64,000 bases of DNA from contig JBBMNZ010000018.1 in assembly GCA_037954325.1 (NCBI GenBank), forward strand, positions 8,506,501 through 8,570,500, in the 5' to 3' direction. The notes under the pieces were generated by a model. It searched no databases and had not been told where the DNA came from. It was given only the letters and a program-made list of their open reading frames with translations. A program made the translations under genes and the position numbers. Position 1 is the stretch's first letter, and every line of letters begins with the position of its first letter. Of this stretch, positions 1-10,529 are shown piece by piece. Source of the stretch: Fistularia commersonii. Lineage: Eukaryota; Chordata; Actinopteri; Syngnathiformes; Fistulariidae.

Positions 1-226
1 AAGTAAAATGATTTGTTGTTCAGACAGAAAGCCTGACAGAATAGGTGGTGTGCTGGTAGAGTGTAGGGATATCTTGTTTTTGTACTTGAAGTGCGACCTC
101 ATTGTTTCAGCAAATAGTTGAAGGTGGATAGTTGTTTGCGTGGTGGACTTGAGAGACATGCAGACAGACAGAAAGACGGATGGAGTGTCTGGCCGAAAAA
201 GAAAAATGAGAAGACAGATGGCTAAC
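1..226 (-). other. ptx3: ptx3 intron 3 (partial)
   Basis: This is intronic sequence on the 3' side of ptx3 exon 3, cut by the window edge. It holds a short purine-rich stretch with CAGACAGACAGAAAGACGGA near 160-180. No further exon is seen. Confidence 0.6.
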
Positions 227-663
227 CTGCAGGTAGGCGAGCTTGCCGCGATGACCTCAGCACCTTCTCTAGCTGCAGTCGTGTCTGTTTAAGTGCAGAC
301 ACCGCTGCTTCTAAGGCCACCTCTTGGGATGTGACCTCCTGCTCCCAGTTACCAGCCCCTCCACTCTGTTGAAGTTGGAATGCTGTTTTTGGATTCAACC
401 CTATTGAAACTTCTGGGTTGCTGAAGCAGCTGGTCTCGAGCTTGGCAAGTCGGGACGCTTGCGTACGTGCCGTAGAGAGAAGCTGCTGCAACGTTGCCTC
501 CAGGCGGTTTGAATTCTCAACTGAATTACCAACAGTAACAGATTTCTGATCTAGTATTAGGCGCTCCAGATACTCTTTCAGGTGGGCATCCAGCTGCATG
601 GTCATCCTTCTTCCCACTGTCTCCATTGCAGCCCCACATGACCCACTGTACCGGGCCATGAAT
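227..663 (-). CDS. ptx3: ptx3 exon 3: coiled-coil region up to the pentraxin junction
   Basis: The acceptor is TTTTCTTCAG; the split codon AG|A (Arg) restores the frame from exon 2. The exon is 437 bp and encodes about 145 residues of Leu, Gln, Glu and Arg-rich helix (for example HLKEYLERLILDQ and LEATLQQLLSTARTQASRLA). It ends in QARLPAG at a G|GTTAGC donor. LPAG sits exactly at the mammalian exon 2/3 junction, before the pentraxin domain. Two Cys are present (GSCGAA and ETSCFS). The helical part is about 50 residues longer than I recall for human PTX3. The next exon is off the left edge. Confidence 0.85.
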
Positions 664-3600
664 CTGAAGAAAACAACCAATAACATTAACTACAATGTAA
701 TCAGAGTTACAAGGCATGCAAAAAATTCTGACAATCTAATGTGCAGGGTCTAAGGGGGGGGAATCTCAAACTATGAAGATAGTGCCAGAGACTTAAAGCA
801 GGGAAATAATATTAAGGTGCTGCAATGCTGGTTTTAAGGTCATTTGATTCCGATTTTAAGGCTTTTTCTGTCCAGTTTGTTGCATTTTCCTTTTATTCTG
901 AAATGTATCAGATGACTTTTCTGAAAAAAAAGTGAGTACCACATTAGTGATTTTTGAATTTCTTTCTGACTTTATTTTCTTTTGACGTTAAAATGTCTCA
1001 CACTCCTTTTTATTTGTGTCTACATTTTTGTAACAATAATTAGTGCTTTTTTAACATTTTATTTTATCTCTCTATTTATTTTTTCAACAGGAGGTTTTTC
1101 TTGATCCTCCAATTGTAAGAACCACATAGAATAAGGGCTCTTATAAAGAAAATAATAATGAAAAAGGCAAATTCCTGCAATTGTCGCAGGGGTGTTGGAC
1201 TTAATTCCTTATTTAATCACACCTTTCGGCCATCACGCTGTTGTAACACATTGTCAAACTCCCGTTCCCTTTAAGAGGCATAAACTAAAAATTTAAGTAT
1301 AGATGTTTAAGAAAGATAGCATTACACCTGGTAAAGTTAATTTGATACAACATGTTTTCAAACTGAAAATATGTTCCATCTTGGGAACTCTGGTCAACAG
1401 AGATTCCAATTGTCAATCCAAGCGGAGAATTGATGCAGTAGGAACTGAAGCGTAATTACTGTGTAATGAGATTTAAAGAGCAACTTAAACTAATGTCAAC
1501 CTTAATATCTCAGCATTTATTTGTTATAAATCACCACAAATGACCTCAGCTGATCCTCCTTTTTAATAATTTAACTGATTTTTTTTTTTTAGCTGAATGG
1601 ATCCTTATGTTATAACAAACACATCATTAGCGATGCAAACGATCACCCTACCTGAGTATTTCCCCTCGCAGCGATCCCATCTCTACCTTGACTATGTCAT
1701 CGGCATACTGGAGCAGCATGTTCTCCCTCATCTGGCTGTTCTCCAGCATGGAGAACATTTTATCCCATTTTGTCAGGTCTTGAGAACTGCAGGGGGCTGT
1801 GCTCGGAGTGGCTGGAGAAAGATGATGGACAGAACAAGAGGGATAGAAAGAGAAGAAGAGAGATAAAATTTGGTTTGAAATTGCTCCTTTTTTGTAAATG
1901 ACTTGTTTGCCCATTACTCCATTATTGCCCGTTGAAGCAGGAAGTCAGTTAAATAAATAAATAAATAAAATAAGAATGTGGGGAGGGAAAAGGATGTCCA
2001 TCTGTTGCATTTCCTCTCAAGTTGTCTGAATTTCTGACCTCGATTGAAGTGAACAGGAAAAGGGAAGACCTGGACATCAATGACAAGCGCAGTAAAAGGA
2101 GTGACAATGAGAGAGTATTTAGGAAGGTATTTGTGCTTGCAGGACACACTCGTTGAACAAAGCCAGTTTCACGGCGGTGACATTTCTTTGCCTGCTAATG
2201 CCAAGTCCTTTTATGAGCTTGGAAAGCATATCGTGGTCACAGCTAATGAAATGGCAACAGTAAGGGATTTGGTTGAATTATTTAGCCGCTGACCAGATAC
2301 CCTGGGTTCAACATTTATGGATGAGAAGTTTGGAAAACTAACTTTCTCTGTTTGCACCAATCTACTTAAGTAAAAATTGCAGTAATACATTCACGTGTCC
2401 ATTAGTCTTGATGGATAACTAAGTGATATAAGTACTAATGTTACAGAAAATACCTACTTTAATGGTCATTTTTGCCGAGTCTAGTTTGTCAGAAAGTTTT
2501 GTCAAGTCAACGTCCAAGTTTCTCATTGTATTCTTTTAATGCGGTTGACATCTTATATTCAATACAACATTGGTCCCACCCATGGTTTCAATTGGCTTAC
2601 TCATAGTCCCTCCCCCTTCCCGTCCGGCCGTCATTGCGCAACAGCAGTCTCATCTCACGATGCCGTGAAAGAGTGTGCTCTTTTTACGGCCTCAGAGACA
2701 CCTCTTGCACTTGTTTCTCAATTTCAACTGTTTGAACAAAAATGTTTCGTTTGGTCTATAGGACTGTCATCTGATGACTTGTTTTATTTGTTCAAAGAAT
2801 GAGACAGAGCATGTGTGTACATTCAGTAGGAAAACAGATGAAAAGAACTGAACAATGGCAGGAGACCTCACTTTAGCCCTACAGGTGTCTGTTATGGTCA
2901 TTTTCCCTTCATTTAACTATACTATGACCACTGTCATGGTATATTAGATTCACAGCTAAACTAATGAGGCTTCACTTTTCTCTGTTTTTCACGTGTTTCG
3001 TTCATTCCATGCCCCCGCCGTCTTACGCTCTGGCAGCAACAAACAAGCTCTTGCATTCTTTGTTAACTCTGCCGCACTGTTATGTGCATGCTTTAATGAT
3101 ACAACGCTGAGCTACTTTATCAAGCCAATGTCTAATCAATGCCTTAACTCACATCCAAACTTAAAACTACAAGACTCATCCATATACACACATAAATACC
3201 TCAAGGCACCCTAATTTTCCTTTCACTCATGACTCTGTTATTTTCCAATCAACACACACATAAACAGACGCACGCACTCACATACGCACACAAACAAACA
3301 GTCATAATGAACAAGTGACACTGCAATGAACTTTATTGTGAACTATACTAAATGTATGTAAATATCATAAAAAACAGTTATCAATGTTGTATCTATATTA
3401 AATTGAATAAAAATGTCCAACATCTTTTAATCTTTAGTTGAATGTATACAATTATTATCGTGACTTTTAACCTAATTTCCAACAGATGTAATGCCAGTAA
3501 TGACGACATTTCACCAAACATAAACATAAATTACAAATTCCTTTAAATATAAAACCAGAATTTTATCAATAAAGTGCAAAAAATGTAACAATGAGTTACT

Positions 3601-3825
3601 GACATCCAAATATGTATATGAATTATTCATGCTGACGCCTCTTGCCACTAACATTAACTCAGATACGGACACAGTGTAATACTCACGTTCTGGCGCGTCT
3701 CCTTCGGTAATTTCATTGAAGTACATGTCATTGAAGTTGACCTGGATATCATCCTCGTATGTGAGAGCCAAGCACACGCATGTCAGCAGTATACACACAG
3801 CCAGGGCGCTCCTCAGATAAAACAT
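227..3825 (-). CDS. ptx3: ptx3 gene, 5' part (three exons; 3' end off the left edge)
   Basis: Long pentraxin 3 is a secreted, multimeric soluble pattern-recognition protein. In the family the N-terminal region oligomerises through coiled coils and disulfides, and the C-terminal pentraxin domain binds C1q and microbes. The three exons here join in phase (1, then 2, then 1) to give 245 codons. They cover a signal peptide, an acidic N-terminus, a WDK-F-MLENSQMRE block almost identical to mammalian PTX3, a long coiled-coil region, and the LPAG that precedes the pentraxin domain. The pentraxin exon would lie left of position 1, so this copy cannot be judged complete. It is antisense to veph1, as in mammals. 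Fish may have more than one ptx3 paralogue and I cannot say which this is. Confidence 0.88.
664..1651 (-). other. ptx3: ptx3 intron 2 (extra relative to mammals)
   Basis: The intron is bounded by GTAGGG (donor, minus strand) and TTTTCTTCAG (acceptor). It is AT-rich with runs of T and A. I see no repeat family or exon in it. Confidence 0.75.
1652..1811 (-). CDS. ptx3: ptx3 exon 2: conserved N-terminal block
   Basis: The acceptor is TTTCTCCAG and the first codon is split (C|CC, Pro). The exon encodes PSTAPCSSQDLTKWDKMF, then SMLENSQMREN, then MLLQYADDIVKVEMGSLRGE. The WDK-F-MLENSQMRE-MLLQ-DD pattern is diagnostic for PTX3. The exon is 160 bp and ends AG|GTAGGG in phase 2. Mammalian PTX3 carries this block and the whole following coiled coil in a single exon, so the donor here implies an extra intron. 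Only one Cys is seen (PCSS) where the mammalian protein has a CxC pair. Confidence 0.9.
1812..3686 (-). other. ptx3: ptx3 intron 1
   Basis: The intron runs from the GTGAGT donor to the TTTCTCCAG acceptor. It holds a short (AAAT)n run at about 1950-1971 and a slightly more GC-rich stretch at 2570-2700 that I cannot assign. ORFs here are short and have no recognisable domain. Confidence 0.7.
3687..3825 (-). CDS. ptx3: ptx3 exon 1: signal peptide and acidic N-terminus
   Basis: The start ATG is at 3825-3823. Residues 1-22 form a classic signal peptide (MFYLRSALAVCILLTCVCLA), and an acidic segment rich in D, E and N follows (YEDDIQVNFNDMYF). This has the same layout as the mammalian PTX3 N-terminus. 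The exon carries 46 codons plus one base and ends at a GTGAGT donor (3686-3681). I chose this ATG because it is the only one that opens onto a signal peptide. Reading past the donor gives an unrelated tail, so the splice is well supported. Confidence 0.85.
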
Positions 3826-4075
3826 GTTGCTATTACTGCACTGACTGTGTGAGAAATGAAAATGTGAATGTATGTGTATGAAGAATCTGTTGCTAATGTG
3901 TTCCTATGTATGTATGTATGTGTGTGTAACAGCTGGGTTTGTGGCTTTGTCAGTCCCACTGTCTGCAGAGCTGTAGGTCCACCTCTCTCCTTTTCTAGCC
4001 CCAATCCCTCTTACAGTATATGTCCCTCCTCCCTAATTACCCCTTTCTCCCTCTCGCACTGTTTCTCATGAACTG

Positions 4076-4096
4076 CTGAGCAATCCCTCAGCAATC
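4076..4096 (-). promoter_or_regulatory. tandem C/EBP-like half sites upstream of ptx3
   Basis: Two near-identical 10-mers, CTGAGCAATC (4076-4085) and CTCAGCAATC (4087-4096), lie 250-270 bases upstream of the ptx3 ATG. On the ptx3 strand they read GATTGCTGAG and GATTGCTCAG. C/EBP (NF-IL6) sites are known in mammalian PTX3 promoters, so these are candidates only. No convincing TATA box is visible; the weak CATATACTG (minus strand, 4022-4014) is the closest. Confidence 0.2.
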
Positions 4097-4124
4097 AGCC
4101 TGGCCATATGGCGTACTGACCAGA

Positions 4125-4127
<3 letters not shown>

Positions 4128-4169
<42 letters not shown>
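4128..4169. repeat. (CA)n microsatellite
   Basis: About 21 uninterrupted CA units, about 300 bases upstream of the ptx3 start codon. Confidence 0.97.
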
Positions 4170-4175
<6 letters not shown>

Positions 4176-4988
4176 CCACCCAAACACACATGCCTTAACT
4201 TGCAAGGGATAAGTACTCTCTAATTAAAAACTCCGTTATTGTCATATCACTCCTGTTCAGGGAAACTCACAAAATACTAAAGAATTTTCATAGAGAAACA
4301 GCTTTACAGCATCCTTCCAAACCTGTGATTGCAACTTTAAAAGTCATAAAACAATCACAAATAAAAGATTACATAAATTTGTGAGGTTTGCCATGTGTTA
4401 TCAAAGTTTTTGTAAGCCTTTGGACACAAAGTTGACCGAAAAGGCATAGTTATAACTTGTTTTCAACAGAAGTGTCAGTTTGGTGCTGTTTTCTCATGTA
4501 AAAACTCAGGATATCTGTGTTTCAGCTGGAAATGGATGAGCTAGAGGGGGGCGCCCCCCTTGAAGACATGACTAAGATTTAAGAGACTCACCGGGCTAGT
4601 AGTCATGGATTTTCCTGGTTGCTGTGATCTAAAAGTTGTCATCACTTATTTCTATTGTTCGGAAAAAAAGTTGCAACTCCAAAAGTACTTTGTGGGTTTA
4701 AGATTGGCCTGACCCTCTGCCAGCAGGAAGATGAATAGATAGCGACTTCGACTTTTTGTTAAATGTAAATTTTTCCAAACTGTTTTGTCTTTTTGTAAGT
4801 ACCCTGATATGAACAGTGCTATCATCTCAGTCATAGGAATAATAACTTAAGTCTGATAATATATTCAGGCTGTCATAAATTTATTGAAATCTGCAATCCA
4901 TTCATTCAGCCTAAAATCCGTCTATTACCCACTCTGATCACATGAAGCAATGCGTAATTTTACAATTATTTAAAAAAAAAATTCTAAC

Positions 4989-5098
4989 CTCTGAAACCTC
5001 TGGCGAGAATAGAACTGAAGGAGCAGCACGTTGCCTGCCAGCAAGGCAGTGAGTAATGCGTTGTTGGTGGCGGACTTTCTGTCGTAATCAGATATTGC
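4989..5098 (-). other. exon-like ORF of unknown identity
   Basis: On the minus strand a candidate acceptor (AAGCAG at 5104-5099) is followed by 36 codons, AISDYDRKSATNNALL..., and then a possible donor (CAGAG|GTTAGA). The peptide contains a hydrophobic, membrane-like stretch (NNALLTALLAGNVLLLQFY) and ends SRQRFQR. Its composition looks more protein-like than the surrounding frames. I do not recognise it. There is no polypyrimidine tract directly before the acceptor, and no partner exon is identified. It could be chance. Confidence 0.2.
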
Positions 5099-7194
5099 CT
5101 GCTTGTCAAAGGAGGGTGTGTGTGGTGGGGGAACATTGGAGGGGGCAGGAAGAGGAGAACAAACTTTCCTAATTTTTGTCCGTTGCAATAAGATTCAGCG
5201 TGTGTTGGGTAAAAATCCAAATGGAGGCATTAGGAAATTGTAAATGGGTTTATTATAGTCCTGCTTTGCCGTTTGTAATTATTTTGAATGTACATCTGTA
5301 TCATAGAGTTTAAACTCTGTGTGCATGTGAGTGCTTTTGTGTGTGTGTTTTCTTCTTGTGGGTGTATTCAGGGGGGTGGACGTAATAACTTCCTCATGGG
5401 ATTTCAGGATTCACCTCCTCCCCCATTCTCATCCTCCCCTCCCCCCAACCTTTTTAAAAATCTTAAAATGCTTTAAAATAGAAATTCAGAATGAATTTGA
5501 TGTAATTAGAGACACATTACTTGCATAGTCAGTCATCCATTCCCTTTCATAACTTGCTTAATTTTCTAGAATTTTCAGAATATCAGGAAAAGGTATTTAA
5601 AATGTACCGAATATTGCTGATATTAGTTTATTAAATCCAGTTTTCTATCCTGACTGGTCGCAACATTGTTCTGGGATCTAGCAAAGGTGCTTGGTAAAGA
5701 GCCTAATTTCCTCTTCAAGTGTTTCCTCATAGAATCATGCTGTGTTTCTGCATATTGGCAAGGAGACTGGCCAGTGAAACCCCAGAATCTTTAGTGAGTG
5801 AATATGAAGAGAACTATTGGGAGCTTCACTTGATTCTGCGTTAAAGAACTCCATAGTTGAATAACTGTACAATTTTGTGTTTGACATGTGACACACCGTT
5901 AGTTCATCATAATGGGGGAGTGCACCCTTAGTCTAACTGTTTGCCCTGATTTCCACCATTCTTGGACTGTTGGAATGAAATTGCCTCCTAATGAGCATAT
6001 CCTGAGAGCAAATTATCCTAGATTCCATTTGTTGCTTTGCTAAGCCGCAATGTCATTTTATTGAGTATAGTCCAAACCTGTGTCAAATGTAAATCGTCGT
6101 GAGACATCGCTCTATGGATTTGGCTCTGAGTAGAACACTGACTTATGAATTTAATTTGTGCTTTGACTCCGTGAACTGAATCTAATTTTCCTGCTGAAAT
6201 TAATATAAATCCCACAGATCCGTTCTCCAGCTCCCAAAAACATACTGCACTCTTTTGACACTTTTTATGGGTGACACTTTTTTGTAACAAAAAAAACAAA
6301 CAAAAATGTAAAATGGATTGAAGATAACGTTGCTGGTCTTCAGTTCTACAGGCTCAGCGTGGAAAGTTTGTCTTTCAGATAGACAGAAAGAGTTTTGGGC
6401 GTCAAATTGTCCAGGTGAAGAGGCAGGGCATATTTATAGTCACATCTGGCTACTAAGTACAATGTTTATGATTTGTGTCCTAATGCCCACAAACTCTTGC
6501 ACCCAAATTTGTTTTTCAAAAAGATAGCCTCTCTGTCTCCAGGAACATTAATACATAAAGTCACAGGACCCCAATGATACAGACTTTTTGGCAGACTTTT
6601 GTATCCTGTCTCATATAATATAATAGCTATAAAATTCACCATTCTTCACTAACGACTTTTCATCCTCAAATTTCACAACATCCACATCTTTCAAGAAACA
6701 TGATGCATTTTGATTGTAAAAGTACTCGCTAATATCCCTTTGGATGGTGAATGTATCTGTCCCATGTGTAACAGGATTTATTTTTTATGTTGAAAACCAG
6801 ATGTTACTTTAATGTCTTTAGTGAGATATCTCAAAAGCAATTACAATGGTACTAGACATAATGTTTGAACTTTTCTTGTTTTTGACAGCAAAATTCAAAG
6901 AGCTTTCATCTTTATCCACCAAGAGCATGGCAATTGCATATTTAGGTCATCTATAGAAGAAATTGGATTGACTGGCATTAAATTTGAAAGAAAAGTAGAT
7001 GTCATTTCAGAGGAAAAACCAACACACGATTACTGTACTTGTTAAAGCATAATTTTTCATGATCGTATCCAAAATGTAATACAATAGAAATCCCCACAGT
7101 CTTAGTAATTTGCATTTAGTACCAACGGATGTTGTATAGAGTAATCAGAGACAGTCGTTCAGCAGAAAAGTATATTTGATGATAATGATATTCT

Positions 7195-7425
7195 TATTTA
7201 AGATTTTATTTATATGGCGACAAATCTCTTCACACTTTCCATGCAGAGAAAGTCTGGACCACACTCTTTCAAATGATTTACAGAAACCTAACGTTCCAGT
7301 CAACTACAGTGGTGAGGAAATGCTGCCTCTTACTGAGGCAGAAATCTTTAACAGATCCAAGCTCAATGTTGGCAGCCTTCTGCCTTGACCAATTGAGAAG
7401 GACAGAGATTTAGGAAGCAAGTGTG
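7195..7425 (+). repeat. degenerate teleost interspersed repeat
   Basis: The stretch with ACTACAGTGGTGAGGAAATG, CTGAGGCAGAAATCTTTAAC and GTTGGCAGCCTTCTGCCTTG matches a repeat common in fish introns (the segment usually reading gacagtggcaaggaaa...cagccatctgcc). It is heavily diverged. The ORF across it (7176-7388) is a by-product. The family was assigned from memory of fish genomic sequence. Confidence 0.5.
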
Positions 7426-7499
7426 TGATAGAGACAAAGGGGGGTTTGAGGGTTGGGAGGGAAAGTCACAAATGATCTTTTAATATCTATCTTTTAATT

Positions 7500-7612
7500 G
7501 TCTATTTACATTTATACCCATATTTATTGATACTGTCATTGTTGCGCCACTGTAACAAAAGAATTTCTCCTTTGGGGATCAATAAATTATATCTTATCTT
7601 ATCTTGTTTGAT
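7500..7612 (+). repeat. L2-like LINE 3' end with TTATC tail
   Basis: The stretch contains GAATTTCTCCTTTGGGGATC, then AATAAATT, then repeated ATCTT/TTATC. This is the usual 3' terminus of fish L2-clade LINEs (aatttcc...gggatcaataaagt followed by a short tandem tail). Only the 3' end is present, as is typical of 5'-truncated insertions. Confidence 0.65.
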
Positions 7613-9186
7613 TGATTACAGTGTTTGTAACAGTTAAATGATAATAGCTGACATGATAGAGATAAAGTTGTAAAGTAACCTCATGCATGCACAGTATAAA
7701 CATTTTTTAACTCTAATTTCTTCAGTATACTTTTTGCTGGGATCAATTAAAGATGATTTTCATATAAGTCCATATATCTAGAACAAATGAAGGTTCAATT
7801 TTATTGAATTGGATATAACACAAAATCTGAGCCATCGTTTTGAGGAAACCGTAACTATAATATTGACAGTTTGGCAGTAGTGAAATTTAGTGTTTGTGTT
7901 TTGTTGTCATTGTAAAACTTAAAGCTGTAAATAAAGTGAATTCACATTAAAATGTCAAACTGCTGCCAGTGCAAGTTTGCAATTTTTGCCCATTATTTTT
8001 CCAGACTAAGCCTTAGATATTGTATGGAGGTCATAAGGTATTCGTTGGGGACAACCAAAGCATAAATTTGTTTTCTAAATTGCTGAGATTTCTAAAGACC
8101 TGTTTTTCTTGAGTCACACTACAAGTCTGTAAGCAGGGTTTTAAATGGATTTGTTAAAGCTGTCATGCATCCACAGTAAAAACACTTTTCAAAATCAGTC
8201 TCCCTCTGATATGGACTATTTCATTGTGCTGTCGGGCTTTCAAGAAAAAAAAAAATCTCACTCTTTTTTCTCAGTAGAGGTAAAGAAAGCTTTCTATTTT
8301 GTCCAACAGCCCTCTAGATTTAGCATTGTGAATCTATGCACAGAAGGAACAATGATAGCAATAGTTTTAGAATGCGTTGATTAAGTATTTATTTTTCTTG
8401 TAAAGCAATCCTGCGCCGCAATTGCTTTCAATGCATTACAGACAATTTTAGAGAGACCTGTAATGATAGGTTAGCTGCTTAGCTTGAATGAGGATTCAAA
8501 AGTGAAATGCTAGATCTGCGTGTGTGTAATAGGGAGACACAAGACTCAAATAGGAGGTTTCATATTCTATTCAACAAAGTGGCCAGTGCATTTCATCAAT
8601 ACTGAAGAGATGTGGTACACACATGTTCCCCATGTGTTGGATGTTGATTGGCCTCAGGGTACAGTATGAGGGCAGAGTGTGCTCAGACTCAATAAATCCC
8701 TCTTGGTGTGCGGACTCATGTCTCTTCCTGCCTGTTAACATTCCTGCGAACAGTCCTGTGAATGCCACGACCCCGGCCTTCGTTTTGTACATCCACTGTC
8801 TCTGCCTCATTATGATGATTTGTGTCTTAAAAGGGAGGGTGTGTGATACGGGGAATAATTTACGAGAAAAGGCAAACAGAGGGGGACATCACAGCATGTG
8901 AGTGGGTGATCCATCTTCGCAATAATTACAGAACTCAGACAATAACTTGTCTGTTAAAACATTAAAAGGGAACATCTTTCAACACGACCCGACCACAACC
9001 TGTGCTTCGTCTTATTGATAGCAGTGGATCATCTGGACTGTGGATCCTCTTCTTGAGTGATGGACCAAGTTTTCATATCCCTGAATCAAGGTCATTATGC
9101 AAAAGTAGGCAAAACAAGTTAAAAATATTAAGATCAAAAGGCCTTGTGATATAAAATGGATTGTAAATATATATACAGTGTCCATC

Positions 9187-9335
9187 ACTTGATAGCCTTA
9201 ACTTTGACTCTTTATATTTTATTGTATTTCTTATTCTCCCTTCTTCCTACTATTATCTATTATTGTTAAGGTTAGCTTGAAACTCTGCCACAACAATTTC
9301 CTTCGGGATAAATAAAGTTGTTCTTATCTTATCTT
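9187..9335 (+). mobile_element. L2-like LINE 3' end inserted in the Tc1 left inverted repeat
   Basis: The left repeat reads CAGTGTCCATC, is broken for about 149 bp, then resumes ATAAGGATTCACCCCC, while the right repeat is continuous. The insert ends ACAATTTCCTTCGGGATAAA, TAAAGTTG, then TTCTTATCTTATCTT, which is an L2-type 3' terminus. It inserted after the Tc1 element. I could not define a clear target duplication. Confidence 0.75.
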
Positions 9336-9542
9336 ATAAGGATTCACCCCCTTGGATGTTTTACCCTTTTAGTGCTTTCATAAATCAATCATGGTCAATA
9401 AAATCTGTCTTTTTTTCCACACAAAATTTATTGGAAAAAACTCTTTAATGTCAAAGTGAAAACAGATTTCTACAAAGTAATGTCAATGAAATAAAAATAT
9501 ATAAAGAAATATAACTGTTTTGCATAATTAATCACCCCCTTC

Positions 9543-10529
9543 CAGTCAGTATTTTGCAGATGCACCTTTGGATGCAATCACACCAGCGAGTCTGTGTGGA
9601 TAAGTCTCGATAAGTCTTGCACATCTGCCCACAGCAATTTTGCTCCATTCTTCCTTGCAAAACCGCTCAAGCTCTGTCAGGTTGCTCGGGTATCGGGCAT
9701 GAACAGCCCTCTTAAGCCCAGCCACAAATTCTCTATAGGATTGAGGTCTGAGCTTTACCTGGTTCTTTTTTAACCATTCCTGTGTAGCTTTTGCAGTATG
9801 CTTTGGATCATTGTCTTGCTGGAGAATAATCTTCTTCCAAGCTGTAGTTCTCTTGCAGACTGAATAAGATTGTCCCCCAGGATTTCAGTGTATTTTGCAT
9901 TATTCATTCTGCCCTCTGTCTTTACAAGCCTTCCAGGTCCGGCCACTGAGAAACATCCACACAGCATGATGCTACCACCACCATGCTGAACAGTGGGGAT
10001 GGTGTGTTTTTGGTGATATGCAGTGTTTGGTTTCCGCCAAACACGATGTCTTGTCTGATGCCAAAAAGCTCGATTTTGGTCTCATCAGACCAAAGAATCT
10101 TCTTCCACTTGACCATGGAGTCTTCCATGTGCTTTTTGGCAAACTTTAGTCGAGATCTAAATGAATTTTCTTCAACAGTGGCTTTCTCATTGCCATTCTC
10201 CCATAAAGCTTTGACAGGTGAGGAACGCAGGCAGCAGTTGCTATATGCGGAGTCTCTCCCAGCTCAGCAGCTGAAGCTTGTAACTCCTTTGGTGTAGTCG
10301 AAGGGGTCTTGGCTGCTTCTCTCACTAGTCTCCTACTTGCATGGTCACGAGGGCAGCCTGACTTAAGCAGATTCACACAAGTGCCATTTTCCTTCCATTT
10401 CTTAATAATGGATTTCACTGAACTCTGGGGGATGTTCAATGCCTTGGAAATTTTTTGGGATCCATCCCCTGAATTGTACTTCTCAATCACCCTTTCCCTG
10501 AGTTGCTTGGGGTGTTCTTCTGTCTTCAT
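9543..10529 (-). pseudogene. Tc1-like transposase, frameshifted
   Basis: The ATG at 10529 opens MKTEEHPKQLRERVIEKYNS and continues through the paired helix-turn-helix region (QKISKALNIPQSSVKSIIKK) to about 10146. Homology then continues in other frames. WSDETKIELFG (first catalytic Asp, near 10085), QQDNDPKHTAKATQ (second Asp, near 9815) and a PIENLW-like segment (catalytic Glu, near 9735) are visible. All three parts of the DDE signature can be traced, but at least two frameshifts separate them. The end is approximate, near the inner left repeat. No functional protein is expected. Confidence 0.9.

Larger units (their letters stand above)
3826..9175. other. ptx3 upstream DNA / veph1 intron
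   Basis: This is mostly unique AT-rich sequence. It holds the ptx3 promoter region, a (CA)n array (4128-4169), a 16-bp G/C palindrome (4545-4560), one exon-like minus-strand ORF (4989-5098), a CT-rich stretch (about 5400-5450) and two repeat fragments (7195-7612). I found no upstream veph1 exon here: nothing resembles the conserved N-terminal residues expected before exon A. Confidence 0.6.
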
